Positions 46,887 to 58,788 of a stretch of DNA of 64,000 bases are shown here, piece by piece (position 1 is the first letter of the stretch; each line of letters starts with the position of its first letter). Source of the stretch: Epiperipatus broadwayi (Eukaryota; Onychophora; Udeonychophora; Euonychophora; Peripatidae); the NCBI GenBank assembly GCA_028023455.1, contig JAQFVV010012978.1, forward strand, positions 186,001 to 250,000, written 5' to 3'. The notes beneath the pieces were generated by a model. It saw nothing but the letters and a program-made list of their open reading frames with translations. It was not told the origin of the DNA and did no database searches. A program made the position numbers and the translations under genes.

Positions 46887-47400
46887 TCACTTTGTTCGTG
46901 GCTTCCATTCATCACTGTCCTTCATTTCTTTTTCTTTGCTTGATAATGTTGTTCCTAGATGTTTGTTGCTGCCATGACTTTGATGTTTGTCTTTCCTGCT
47001 TGATGTATTTGTCACAGGCTGGTTTCTGCTTTGGTCAGCTTCTGTTGTGTGATTAAGTCTTAGTTGGTTGAGATGGCAATGATGTTGATGACCAATTCTA
47101 TTGGCACAATGACAGTATAGAGACCCTTTAGTTGAGTCACCACTGCTGGTATCCATTTTATGGAACCGTAGTACATACACATAGTACTTGAGTATCTATT
47201 TGAAGTTCTTTTTTTTCTTTTATTGTTCAAGTTTCGCATCAGGTGGTCTGTTGAATAACAGTTCTGCTGGAATCTTCCCTGTTGCTGTGCTTGATGTGGA
47301 GTGCTGTGTTAGCAGAGTTCTGGCAATTTTTGGTGTTTCAACTTCCTGTATCCATTTTTGTTTTTAGCTTTTTGTTGACTTCTAAGTAATCAGGTTTTAA
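46887..47400 (-). pseudogene. Gypsy element 1: integrase C-terminal remnant
   Basis: A broken minus-strand frame reads STATGKIPAELLFNRPP (the HSTTGxSPAELLFGR block of Ty3/Gypsy integrase) around 47300. It is followed, in the open frame 47180-46887, by MYVLRFHKMDTSSGDSTKGS and HCHLNQLR, the integrase tail (GPxxY..RRHxNQLR). The catalytic DDE core is gone. Above 47400 the sequence joins protease material, so reverse transcriptase, RNase H and most of integrase were deleted. Confidence 0.8.
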
Positions 47401-47439
47401 TTTAATTAATGTTGTGAACTGGTTCAGCTTTGTCACTGC

Positions 47440-47860
47440 AAAGCCTAAGTGACTGAAACAGTCATAGCCTAATAAGTTGCTATGACCTAATAAGTTGCTA
47501 TGACTATCTAATGCCACTACCAGGAGTAGTATATAGTTTTGTTAGGCATAGTAATTTTTCCTGTTGTTTGATCCAACAGTTTGATTTTGTTCCCTTGATA
47601 GTTTGATATTGACCTACTGCTATGGTGCAGTTTATATTTATTCTCTTTATTAATGAATGCCCAGGTCTTTCTTGAAACTATAGACATATTACTGACCCTA
47701 TGTCAAGGTCATCCTAACTGGCATATCATTAATTATAACAGTGTGTATAAATATAGACTGGTCATCTTTGATATGATTTATACAGGCAACTTGTTTACAT
47801 TTCTTATAATTGCCTTTACTGTTTTTTGGAATGAGTTTTTCCATTCTCATATCGGCTGTT
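47440..47860 (-). pseudogene. Gypsy element 1: protease remnant
   Basis: Frameshifted minus-strand reading gives IFIHTVIINDMPVRMTL (strand before the active site), a destroyed DTGA box, YQGNKIKLLGQTTG and LVVALDSHSNLLG, ending GYDCFSHLGF. This matches the order of a Gypsy retropepsin with its LLGRDWL-type end. A 19-bp stretch (CTATGACCTAATAAGTTG) is duplicated inside it at 47461-47507. Confidence 0.65.
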
Positions 47861-47869
47861 TGTCTTTTC

Positions 47870-48559
47870 AATTTCAGATATGCCACCTTTATATATCTGA
47901 CTCACTTGCAAAATGTGCATGTTGTATCATGGTATGGGTAGTGCATTTGCTCATTGTATCTACAGCAAAGCCATAGACTATTCAATGCTGAGTATTTGAC
48001 GGTCCCAATGTTATGCTCAATTTTTTGCACAGCATACTTAGTAATTTTTTTTAATGGGGTAATTTGACTAACTATTGATTCAGCTGGTACTGCTTGAGCT
48101 ACAGCTGTTTCAAAATCTAAATCCAGAATCATCAACATTTTTAGCCTTAAATTGTGATCATTTATGCCACAAATAAATGGTCAAGTCTTTGAAATAGCAC
48201 TTCAATGCTAATGTTCAGATTCTTGTTGAAAATTCTCTAGCTGTTTCCCCTGTTCTTGATTACTGAGATTGAAGTGATATCTCTGCAGTATTATCAAAGA
48301 ATAAGGGGGAAAATACTCTGTAAAAATTGACAATGCTTTGTCAAAATTCAGGTCAGCTGGGATTACTGCCAAAGATTGAGACTATTTGCGGACCTATACT
48401 GGTCATTAGAATAACTAACTTTACATCAGGCTTTTTTATCTGCTTAGTCTGTAGGTAAAAAATCAAGGACTTTTTATAAATTAACCAGCTCCCAGTTTGA
48501 TCCAGGGCAAAAGCTTCCATAGAGTCAATTGCATTAGCCATATTTATGTGAGATATCAT
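47870..48559 (-). pseudogene. Gypsy element 1: gag remnant
   Basis: The open frame 48559-48353 encodes SMEAFALDQTGSWLIYKKSL, then VILMTSIGPQIVSIFG, the capsid start seen in Mag-like Gypsy gag. After a frameshift, 48138-47902 encodes the region ending TCTFCK, a decayed zinc knuckle (one Cys and the His block altered). No intact frame. The start methionine is probably the one in NMANAIDS (about 48541). Confidence 0.75.
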
Positions 48560-48989
48560 TCGTAATTATTTGTAATTTTATTCAAAGTTACTACTCTTAA
48601 ATTTTGATTTTATTCAGACACTTAATTTTTAATTTTACAACTATACTTTTAAAAGCTTTTAAAGCACTAGAGCAAGCTTTTGTTGCTATCTTGTGAGTAA
48701 AGCTCTCATGATTGTTTGTAGCTTCAAACCGACATGCCTTTACATTTGCAGCCCATTTTTATTAAACAGTTTTATGTGGTTTTAAAAAAATCACTGTAAT
48801 GAGATTACAGTGATTGTAAATTTTTAAAAAAACAAAACAAACAAATATGCAAAATACACGCTACTGTTTAGCATTTGTTGGCTTGGGATCATTTTTAAAT
48901 GCAGTAATCTTTTCTTGTTAGAATATTTACCTTTATCCTTTATAATGTATCCAAATATTTCTTTTGCCAACAAATATACTTTGAAGCAC

Positions 48990-49720
48990 TTAGTCTAGCA
49001 CCAAACATTTAGTTTATAACAGACAGCATATACTCATTTATTTATATATAATATAATGAGCATGCTAATAAATCTAAACAAGCTTTTTTTGGTAAATGTT
49101 GCAAAAGAAAGCATTTAAAATCTCTATCTAGAATGATCCCTATCCCCAAACTATTTTCCTTCTAATGGCTCTATTCAGTGAGACATTAGGACATTCAGAC
49201 ACTACATCTAAAATACAAACTCAAGCCCAAACATTCATCGAATACTTAACTATTAAGCAGAAAAATTTCAAACATCTATATGTCTTCAAATCCAGCTATC
49301 TAACTTATATAGCCATATGGGATTGAACAAAATTCAGATGCACCATATATTAATAATCTTAGCAATATAACATCACCAAATCCTCAAAAGCCAAAGCTAT
49401 AATAGCAAGAAAACCAAGTCATACATCATTTGACTTAATTTAATAAGCTTGTATTTACAAATGTGATATAATGAGAATGCTAATAAAGCTTTTTTGATAA
49501 ATGCCCTAGAGAAAGCATTTAAAATCTCTATCTAGAATTATCTCTATCCCCAAACTGGTTTTGACTAATGTCTCTTATCAGTGAAGCACTAGGACATCTA
49601 GACACTAAATGTAAAATACAAACTAAAGCCCACCATATATTTCGAATAGTAAGGAAATCAAGTCCTACATCATGTGACTTAATTTAATAAGCTTATATTA
49701 AATTAACTGAGTTTCACTTT
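48990..49720. repeat. Fold-back repeat, two diverged half copies
   Basis: 49100-49440 and 49490-49700 each carry AAAATCTCTATCTAGAAT and CTATCCCCAAACT, then CAGTGA and a TAGGACAT...CAGACACTA block, corresponding to the left arm of the 45.5 kb copy. They are in direct orientation, so here the family is arranged head to tail, ~400 bp apart. Confidence 0.6.
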
Positions 49721-50764
49721 CAGCAGCTATCAGGGTTCCTCTTAAAAGGCTTTCAACTTTTTGCTTAATAAATGTTAGGTGCTATAGTTATACTATATAA
49801 TAATTTATTCAATTTAAACAGACCCATATGCATATTTTTAGTAAGGAACTTGGCTGTTCAATCTGTGATAGTGATTTGCAAAATGCTGATCATAGATCTA
49901 ACTACAAAGTATAAAGCTTTTTTCAGGGAAGCTAACACTTCTTTTATCTTGATGTAGGATAGGCTTCTCCTTTATTGCTGTTTTTGTTTACAGTTATATA
50001 ATAATCACCTCATATTCCTATCAGACTTTAAGATAGTAATTACAGGTATTTCTCAAGTAGATGCCTACAATGGTTTAATGATGCCTCTGTTTTATAAATT
50101 CTTTAATGTTTCCTCCACTTTAGGCTTAAGAGCAAAGGGAACTTCCCTAGGTCTGAAAAAAACTTGTGCATTTCCCAAAAGATCTGTATCTACTTTTTTG
50201 CCTTTAATTCTGCTGGCTAGACTTAAAAAGCTGAGAAAATTTTCTTTCATTCCAGCTTCTGTTTATTTTTTTATTATTATACTTATCCTAATTCCTGAGG
50301 CTTAAACCAATTACATCCCAGTATTGGACTAATATTTTTTATCATGTGGTAATTTTTTATTATGATTATTTACTTTTACAGGCACTGTTACCATTCCTTT
50401 GATATTAATATTTCAATTTAGTAATAATTGAAAGGTTGCTAGTCTTTCACATGCACCTACCATTGTCTCTCAGACAGCCAATCAGATTTTAAACAGCTGT
50501 CTTAAGAACGATCAGACCTTGACAACATGACAGACATTTTGATAAGAAAAGGGTGATACCAACCTTTTCTCTACTTAGCTTTTTATATATATAAGCCAGT
50601 CTTAAGCATCTTCACCTGAAAGCTTGAAGATATAAACATATTCATTTATTACTTATTGAGTTTTTAATTTACGATAATACAGCATGAAATCTTAGATTTA
50701 CTACACCACAATTTTCTAGATGTTAATATAATTTATCAGCAAAGTATGTAAATAACATTTGTCT
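49721..50764 (-). pseudogene. Decayed DNA, possibly reverse transcriptase start of Gypsy element 2
   Basis: A minus-strand reading near 50300-50040 gives FFSDLGKFPLLLSLKW and KTEASLNHCR, which may correspond to the F.GLGK(L/I)P and following region at the start of Gypsy reverse transcriptase. Stops interrupt it and no catalytic motif is visible. The rest has nothing recognised. Confidence 0.3.
50417..50492. repeat. Source copy of a 75-bp duplication
   Basis: TTTAGTAATAATTGAAAGG through CAGATTTTAA recurs at 50785-50859 with one base missing. Confidence 0.85.
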
Positions 50765-50879
50765 AAATCGCATGTTGTTATTAAATTAGTAATAATTGAA
50801 AGGTTGCTAGTCTTTCACATGACCTACCATTGTCTCTCAGACAGCCAATCAGATTTTAATTAATAACAACATGCAATTT
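50765..50879. mobile_element. 75-bp duplicated segment enclosed by 20-bp inverted repeats
   Basis: AAATCGCATGTTGTTATTAA (50765-50784) and TTAATAACAACATGCAATTT (50860-50879) are inverted repeats with one mismatch. Between them sits a near-identical copy of 50417-50492. The source copy 300 bp away lacks these inverted repeats. Confidence 0.75.
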
Positions 50880-51119
50880 AAACAAATATTTCAATTTGTA
50901 TCTTCATCATTAAATTAGTTTTCTTAATTTGAATATTATTATTTGTTCTCTTTTACTAATGGTTGTGCAATCTTTAAATGACATGACTAATATGCCTGCC
51001 CACTATCTACTTCCATTTAAATTATTTGCTTACAGATTTTAACCTCTAATCGATTTGACTTATTTTCTCTTTTCATATTTATGACCTTCTTTGTTACTCA
51101 TCCCTTCAATTTATTATTA

Positions 51120-51674
51120 TTCAGACAATCTATTTTAGATATGTGTCATTTGTTAGTGCAAACTTTTGACCAATGACCTATGTTTAAAATTGCACATTTT
51201 TTAATGTGCCCCTTTTTTCACATTAATAATGGATGCTGGACTCCTGCACCAAATTCTTCTGGGTTCTCACTGTATTTGCCTGTGTACTTGATTTTGCTTC
51301 CTCAGCCGCATTTTTAAATTCTTTAACACAATCTAGAATAATTTCATATGATACATCTCATACAATGACAGCATTATAATTTAGCGACCAGTCCAATAGC
51401 ATCTCTTCTACATGATTTTTAAATTCACATTTCTTCACTAAACCTCTCAGTGCCAAATCATACTCCCTTATGTTTTCATTAGGTGATTTAATTTTGTTAA
51501 AAAAGTGAAGACACAACAAGTATTTAGCGTTGTAGATTCAAAATATGCATTTAATTTTTTCAGCAACTCCAAATCATTTGCAAATTGCAGGACAACCTGC
51601 CCTGACATTAATAGTAGAATAGAAACTTTCAGCTTCTCATCATAAATATTATTGACTATCGTATTTTTCAACAC
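51120..51674 (-). pseudogene. Gypsy element 2: gag remnant
   Basis: The frame 51674-51468 encodes DEKLKVSILLLMSGQVVLQF, ELLKKLNAYFESTTLNTC and FLTKLNH, the capsid C-terminal region of Gypsy gag (LLxxxGxxA..F; KF..YF.P..N). Shifted frames continue with YDLALRGLVKKCEFKNHVEE and, at about 51200-51130, CAILNIGHWSKVC, a zinc knuckle missing one cysteine. Stops and shifts make it non-functional. Confidence 0.7.
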
Positions 51675-51849
51675 GATTCACATATATTTGCCATGTCCAG
51701 GATTGCTTACATTGAAAGGTATTATTGCACTGCTCTGCATTTCTATCTATACATCTACTTTAATATATAGTATGTACAGTTTCTGGTCACTATGTCAACT
51801 AATGTTTAGAGGTTTAAAATTGTTGACTTTGCAAATTAATATTGGCAGA

Positions 51850-52260
51850 TTTAGAACTGTTGACTGTGGCAATTTGATATGTACAAGTCGAGAGTTTAAT
51901 CCAAGAAGCTGTACACTCATTAATTATTTTTAGAAAATAAACACAAAAGGTTTTTTGATAACAATGAGTTTATTATTATGACAATATATAGAAATTAATA
52001 ATAGATTAGTATATTCAACTAGTGATTTGCTGGGCAAACTTCATAATATATCTATTGTAACGGTATGGTCATATATACCCAGATGTGCCGGTCTGCAAAT
52101 ACATTTGAGTACACAAATCAACTATCAACAATCAGCTGGTTCGTCCATAACATATAATCAACTTACATCCAATCTAAAAGTGCTGGTACACCTATGTTCA
52201 TATCCTAAAGTTGATAGTGCCAAATGCAACAGTCTGGTCCATTCACATATATAGGAGAAA
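51850..52260 (-). repeat. Probable 5' LTR or related terminal repeat of Gypsy element 2
   Basis: Lies just upstream (minus strand) of the gag remnant. 51880-52060 is shared with 44101-44225. Contains GTTTATTTTCTAAAAATAA and a later TATATATAG near an AGAAAGAGAGC purine run at 52245-52270. Exact ends and primer site were not found. Confidence 0.4.
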
Positions 52261-55040
52261 GAGAGCAAGCTCACATCTAATTACTGTCAGACCTAGAATC
52301 TTTATGTAGAATGCTAGAGATAACAAGATGAAATCACCTGACTCATGATTACATCTATCTTTAATAAACTAGCCTAAGCATTATTCATCAAAGCCACATG
52401 TAATTCAAATCAGTTCATCTCACCACTCTTTTCTAAAAACGTTGCCTCAGATATTCGAACTCAGGAAGAATTCACACTCAACTCTCTTAACAGGTATGCA
52501 TCTATGAAAACTGTTAATCAACAACTAAAGTAATATGTCCTATCTATTAGAAAGAAATAACCTTTATTTACCATTCTCTCAAATGCTTATCAAACAATAA
52601 TGTGGATGTGTGCGTGTGCAAAATATTGGTTATTAGATGGAATGTAGATGCTGGATTTAATGTAAATGCTGGTCTGAATGTAAATGCTGGACTAAATGTA
52701 AATGCTGGATCAACAAAAATACAGAGATCTTGTTAATTAACAAAATTCCATAATATTTATTTACAAAAAAAAAAAGATATATTCAACCATAAAACAAATT
52801 CCCAATCAATTTAGAATAGAAAAAATTCAGTAAAGAAAAATATTTACAAATGCCCATAAATTATTTGGATATCTCCCTACATACTTACAGTTTTTATGTC
52901 TATGATGAGTATCTATCATTTCTTTACTTAAACAATTTAAAACTAATCACCCTTACTTCCATGATAGATACCTATAATATAGACATCTATATATCCAAGA
53001 TAATAAAAAAATTTATTAATTAAAAGTGAGATTGCTAACTCAATGAAAATTTAAATGCAACCTCAGATATAGTATGCAATATCTAGTGTGGAAAAGTATA
53101 ATAATAAAACAACACACAATATGACAGAAAATGATAAAGAATATTATTTTAAAAGTGTTAATCATTTACTCATTATATCTTAAAAATACTATTAGTAACA
53201 CATATACTATAATCTATAAATAAGTCAGGTCATGTTGTAACATTGTTTATTTCAGTGGCTTTAAAAAAAGAAAACTCTTACCGTTTAAGTATTCCATTGG
53301 AGTGCTTAATTTTATGTGCATAGTTGAAAACCCAATCTCTTGGTAAAAAATAAATCACCTAGAAGTTATTAAAAAAATAGACTTTTCAACCATTCCCCTT
53401 CCTACTCTCTTGATATTTTCTTATGTTGGATTGTTCCCTGTTGAACTAGAAATAACACTCCCCCAAATATAAGATCAAGAAAATAAATATAAAAATAAAA
53501 ATACAGATTTGTTCAACAGAAAATAAAACAATTTTACAATCTTTTATGAATCGATATGTTAAAGCATAATTATTTTTCAGGGTCCTCTTTACACAAAGTT
53601 CTTATGGTTTATACATTTTTTATTATAGATGTTGAAGAACCCCTGATTAATTTTATATAACACATGAATTTATTTAAGTTGGCAGTAGGTAGTTTTATGT
53701 TACGCCTCATGTAGATTTTCATCCTGTGTAGATTCAACTTCTCAGGCACCTAAATTGTAGACAGTTAAATATTAATAATTATATGGCCATAGCAGATAAG
53801 AAAATGCTCCACCCCAACAACAATTAAGCCTTCTAGCCAATGTATCTCATATTTTAATTATATATATATAGCTTTATATAAATATATATGCGGTTTGCAT
53901 TTAATAAGAATATATTTATAAAATACAGCTATCTATCACTTGTAATATTAGCTATATAAACTTTAAATTAAATCAACTGTTCTGATTTCTTGTTTTTAGT
54001 TTCCTTTAAACAAAAATCATAATACTTTCTTTCTTTAAAATTTAAATTGATAAATTATTTTGACTTATCTGAATCTTGAATTAGAATAAAAAAGTTCTAT
54101 TCAGTTCCTCTATTTTTTTCTGAATGATGAATTAATTAGAAAAACATTAATATTTGTTGAGATGCTGCTTTAAAAAATGTCCATTTTGCAGAAAAAATAT
54201 TAAAATAATAGTTCTAATAAAACTTCACTTTTCAGATGAAACACAGAACAAGAATTAAAATTTTTTTTAATTATTTTCTTTTTATATCAGCATTATTCCT
54301 ATTGTTTAAAAACCAGCATTCCAGTATTGCATCTTTTAAAATATTTTTTTATGTTGATTCATTTAAAAAAAAAACAAAAACAAATTATAAAATAAATTTA
54401 CAACATTATATTATTATCTCCATTATATTCGGATATTGATTTATTTTCTATTGCTATAATTATTGTTTTTATTTAAGTCATTGTCAGTTTAATCAACACC
54501 ATACAATGATCAACAAATATATATAACTATGTACAATTTTTTTTATCAACATTAATATTTTCTTAATAATAAAATTTTATTATTAATATATATGTGTTTT
54601 TCATGGTAAATTACCCATCATTCCCAGTACTTAAGATGTAGTTATTACACTGTTAAAAATATAAAAACATTTATTTTCTTCAAAAGTGTTCTAGCAAAAA
54701 ATTAATTTTATTTAATCTTTAGATGCTAATTACATAAAAAAACATTCCATTATTTCAGATGGCTATGGTTTGTTGTGGTAGCGATTTTTAACTACCTTCA
54801 TAATTCCCCTCCCTTACACAAGATCAAAATTTTCCTTATAAATCAAAATTTTATCTTCTAATGAGTGTAAATCATGTTCATTTTGGGTATATTAAACTTC
54901 CTTGTTATCTGTGAAAAATCACAACACTGACTTTCTTCTGTTTCCTTCAATCTCTCAACTTTAAATACTTATCGTGACATTTCCTCTCTCAATAATTACA
55001 TATCATTCCAAGTGAGAAATCTATCTTAGGGTAATATATA
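52261..55040. other. AT-rich region, no gene recognised; 18-bp minisatellite at 52639-52710
   Basis: 52639-52710 holds four copies of an ~18-bp unit (GAATGTAAATGCTGGTCT type). The rest has no supported gene. 54230-54990 matters because parts of it reappear, interleaved with other sequence, at 61850-62660. Confidence 0.6.
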
Positions 55041-57211
55041 TTATACCGGATACTCAATCTATTCTGAAACAGAGGGTGCCACCAGACCACTACGTGTCTG
55101 GAAAATTTGTTTACTGTGATTAGAATAGATGATGATGATGGTTTGCGCCGACTAGACTCAGCAAGAAACAAGAGATCTTAAATTGTTTAGACAATTGGGA
55201 CAAAAGCACAAAGACAAACGTCAGCCAAATTAAGTTTAAACAATTTATTATGAGAAAATAAATTATTAAATATAAGTTTATGATATAATAAATGTGAGTT
55301 AACTCAGGCATGTACCAGAAATACTAAAGGCAAAGCTATGACAGACTGACTGATCTTCTAATAAACAAAGTTAAAAGGGAGGAAGCAAATTTCATTCAGC
55401 AGAGGATTCACTTAAACACTGGTTTTCCCTTTCAGATACTTAAACCATATGCCCTTGAAATAGATCAAAGAACCAGTGCCGATGAGCTGTTTGAGATCTA
55501 AACATGGTCAGATCTTGAATGTCCTTATATCGGTATGAACTGCACCAATCACTATGTTTAAAATAACGGCGATTGATCCACCCCAAGACACAATCAAAAA
55601 ATATCATAGAAATGAAGAAACAATTAAACTGGTGAATCCCAGCCGAACGATTGGCGAAAATTACTTTAAAATTAATAATTAATGGTCTCAATAAGAGACA
55701 AGTAAATGATTAGAAAAACAGTTACGTCTGTCCCAGCAAATAACAAAAAAAAAACAACTTACAAACAAATTCTGAGTACACGCTCTGATAAATTTAAAGC
55801 ACATGTAATAAATACACAAATGAATCTATCAGAAAGTGCATGAAGTACAAAAATCTTAAAAGTTGTAAACACTTTAGCAGAATGAAAGTATCGCTCACCT
55901 GTAATTTAAGAAAGGATAAATTTTATCTTCCAGCTGATGCCTTATAAAATTACAAAGAAAACACACTTCTAATTTCCACTTTTAGAGATCTTAGAAATGA
56001 AATCTCCACCTGCGAAAATCAGACAATAAAGTCGTCAGCCAAAAGATTTTTGGAGGTTAAGCACTAGGGTAAACACAGAGTATAATATTACAAATTAATT
56101 ATTGAATACTAAATAATTACAGGTAAGCATAAAAAAAATATATATATATATGAGGCTGCTAAAGCATTTATAAAAGCGAGGTATAAAATATAAAACTCAT
56201 TCGTCACTCTCCAATAAACAAAATGGAAAGCAAATTAGAATCTTAAAACAAAGATTCTAAGACACACTATAAAATATTGGAAAACACAGCAAATATTAAA
56301 TATGAGGCTATACTGATTTAAGAAGACATATTTATGATTAGATTGAGCGGAGATTTAATGAGAATTAATTTACCCTGGGAAGAATAAAAACGAAAATAAT
56401 TAGCTTTCGGTAAAAGCAATGTTCGTGTAGAGTGCGCACTTTTACTTAAGTTCATTTTCAGGTTCTTGAGGCAGCAAGGTAGATGTATAGAGGTTCCGGC
56501 TTCTTTTAGGTGTTGAAGGCATTACTGGAGCAAACTTGGAAGTCAGGGATCCGTCTTTTGTGGAGTTAGTAAGCCATTCTGGTGGTGATAACAAATATAG
56601 AATTTTTCATTTTTGCAAGCAAAAGTATTTAATAACAGCTGATGTCCTTTAATTCAGAAATTTAAAAGTCTGCGCTGCTATAACTTTCACGTGAGAAAAC
56701 CACTTGTCTATCTCTCAAAAATGAATTAACTGACACTCCAAATTTTTGGGCTATTTATACGTTGCTCCATTTCCCGCGAAACACTTTCCTTGTTGTTCAA
56801 TTTCTTCACCTTAGGCAGAGCAAATATTACTCTCCCGCTCAATCTATCTAGGAATTCTACACAGGGTTTATTGAAATGAAAACAACATAAAAATCAAATC
56901 TCCGCTATCAAAATTGTTTACAATAATTAAAATAAAAGCAACAGGAATGCAATTAGCTAGCCAGCTTGTTTTTAAATCAAATGGATTTAAAAACAGGCAG
57001 TACATGAAAACTATTTTAAAATAAATCGATAAATATTTTTAAAAATCCGTTTTACATATAAACGTGTGTATACTTTGATATACGCATTCTTTTTAAATAA
57101 ATATTGCAAATTTAAACTCTACATTTAATTAAAATTAAAAGCTTAATAAATTTCTTTTTTTTTGTTTTGTTTAATAACAACACCATTGAACCGGATTTCA
57201 ATCAGGTTCAA
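55041..57211 (-). repeat. Long terminal repeat, copy A (~2.17 kb)
   Basis: Matches 58733-62689 (after removal of the LINE) almost base for base over 55041-56400: ATACTCAATCTATTCTGAAA, GGTTTGCGCCGACTAGACTC, ATATGCCCTTGAAATAGAT and CGGCGATTGATCCACCCC. The match is looser above 56400. I interpret the pair as LTRs of a minus-strand element because a primer binding site sits just inside copy B. As the downstream LTR it would be the 3' LTR. The conserved 83-codon opening at 55440-55691 is also open in copy B (60943-61125) but has no known domain. Confidence 0.65.
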
Positions 57212-57502
57212 CTGCCTCAAAACATGATCAAAAAAAAAAAAAACATTCCTGTAACTTTTTTTTTAAACTATAAACACTTTAAAAATATTCTTAGAAATTT
57301 GGCCGAATGTTTGCCTCGCACTCAGAAAAACAAAACAATATTTCATTTGAATCAAACCATTTCTCCATTCTCATAATTCATTAACAAAATTTTTTTTTTA
57401 TTAAAAACAATCCGTCCGATCACTAAAAGCTACACCCTTAACTTTTGTCCGGCGGTTCTTTTACTCCTTTTACTAACTTACTAAAATAAATTCCTTTCCC
57501 AC

Positions 57503-57835
57503 TCATTTTTTTAGCTTATATGATTTTCTCTTGTCTTTTTCACGCTCTATTTTGTTTTCTATCTCATATAATGGAAAACTGGTTTGCTGAGCAAAATACC
57601 TTTCTACTAAGTGTCCCCTTTTACTACTTATACTGTCAGCATTAGTATACGGAAAGAATTTATCGTCTACAAACTTTTTGACTGTTTGACCTAAGATCCT
57701 TCTATATATGGCTTCTATTTCAATCTTAAAATCATATTTCTTAATCTTTTTATTAATTCTTTTCTTCTTTTCAAACTCATATTCAACACAAACAGTTATT
57801 GAAACAAATTTATTTTTAGTTTCATGCGGACTCTT
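57503..57835 (-). CDS. Lysine-rich open frame, second internal frame of the LTR element
   Basis: About 110 codons with no ATG at the start, opening after a stop and immediately overlapping the end of the coiled-coil ORF in another frame. Reads KNKFVSITVCVEYEFEKKKR, ILGQTVKKFVDDKFFPYT and RGHLVERYFAQQ. Could be the continuation of the gag-like protein after a frameshift. No family recognised. Confidence 0.4.
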   Translation of the reverse strand, partial: KSPHETKNKFVSITVCVEYEFEKKKRINKKIKKYDFKIEIEAIYRRILGQTVKKFVDDKFFPYTNADSISSKRGHLVERYFAQQTSFPLYEIENKIEREKDKRKSYKLKK

Positions 57836-58235
57836 CTACCTGCTTTTCTGTTTTTTCCTTATAACTTTCTTCTATTGCTTTATTTACATTTACTAAATTT
57901 TCCATCATACTTCCTATCTGTACCCCATCTGTGCTTATTTCTAACTTTATTTCCACCTTCTCTGTCTTAACACTATCTTGTGCTACTTCAATTTCTATCT
58001 CTTTTATGACATCTACTTCCTGACTTTCTTCTACTTCTCCCATTATTTCTCGTCTCATTTCTTTCTTTTCCATAATCATTTCTTCCTTTATAGCCTGCTG
58101 GCCCTGTTTAACTTCACTAATTTCTTTCTTCATCGCCTGTTGGACCTGCTTAATTTCCTCCTTTATTTCTATTACCAACTTCATCAACATCTTCATCATC
58201 TGTGACTCACTCTCTTCTTTGTTAACTATTCCCAT
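57822..58235 (-). CDS. Gag-like coiled-coil protein of the LTR element
   Basis: 137 codons starting MGIVNKEESESQMMKML. The first ~75 residues are a run of charged heptads (EIKEEIKQVQQAMKKEISEV, then KQGQQAIKEE), predicted by eye as a long coiled coil. The rest is acidic and ends EKTEKQVEESA. It starts ~470 nt downstream of the primer binding site, as gag would. Many LTR-element gag proteins open with such a coiled coil, but no capsid or zinc knuckle is visible. The complementary ORF at 57978-58205 is a shadow. Confidence 0.5.
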   Translation of the reverse strand: MGIVNKEESESQMMKMLMKLVIEIKEEIKQVQQAMKKEISEVKQGQQAIKEEMIMEKKEMRREIMGEVEESQEVDVIKEIEIEVAQDSVKTEKVEIKLEISTDGVQIGSMMENLVNVNKAIEESYKEKTEKQVEESA

Positions 58236-58701
58236 TTTCGCATCAGACTAAATTTGCAATACTAACTTCTTAAAAAAAATCTAAAAATCTAAAAGCAAAT
58301 ATCTATTTATTAATTATTTCCTGTTCACTAATTATTTATATGCCAAATGACAACGAACTATATATATATTTTTTAAACACTTTTGAATTCGAAAAATTAA
58401 TTCCGAAAGATTTTCATCTAGAAGAAACGCTATTTATTATTTATTTGTTTGTCTGAAAAAGACGAACTATATTTAACTCTTCAAATAAAATTACTCAGAC
58501 AGACTTTTTAGACAATACTCTTTTTACTGTTTATAACTTATTTCATTAAAAAGAAGATGAACCACATTCTACCAAACTTACTCCAACCATACATACAATA
58601 ATTAACAAAAACCGAACCTCCACCTACTAGATCTTGCCTCTTACACCTGAAATCTTTCTCAATTATCTAAACAAAATCTCACATGACTTTGAAAACTCGA
58701 A

Positions 58702-58719
58702 GCCCCATGTTGGGCACCA
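58702..58719 (-). promoter_or_regulatory. tRNA-Lys-type primer binding site
   Basis: Minus strand reads TGGTGCCCAACATGGGGC. The complement of the 3' end of animal tRNA-Lys (CUU) is TGGCGCCCAACGTGGGGC. The two differences are C to T and G to A, both at CpG positions, as expected from methylated-cytosine decay. It sits ~14 nt inside the end of LTR copy B, which fixes the element's orientation. Confidence 0.75.
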
Positions 58720-58788
58720 AAAATTATTATCCTATATACCAGATACTCAATCTATTCTGAAACAGAGGGCGCCACCAGACCACTACGT

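Larger units (their letters stand above)
57212..58701 (-). mobile_element. Internal region of the LTR element (~1.5 kb)
   Basis: Lies between the two long repeats. Encodes only the coiled-coil ORF and a second lysine-rich frame. No protease, reverse transcriptase or integrase motifs, so the element was non-autonomous or is deleted. A minus-strand ACAAAAGTTAAGGGTGTAGC near 57450-57431 could be polypurine tract plus LTR start, which would extend copy A's LTR to about 57436; the repeat comparison does not confirm this. Confidence 0.5.

Noticed and set aside
55440-55691. Conserved ORF present in both LTR copies
   Set aside because: Open in both because the DNA copies are nearly identical. It is truncated by a frameshift in copy B and has no domain, so I do not call it a gene.
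57978-58205. Plus-strand 75-codon ORF rich in Phe, Leu and Tyr
   Set aside because: It is the complement of the Lys/Glu-rich coiled-coil ORF on the minus strand; a shadow.
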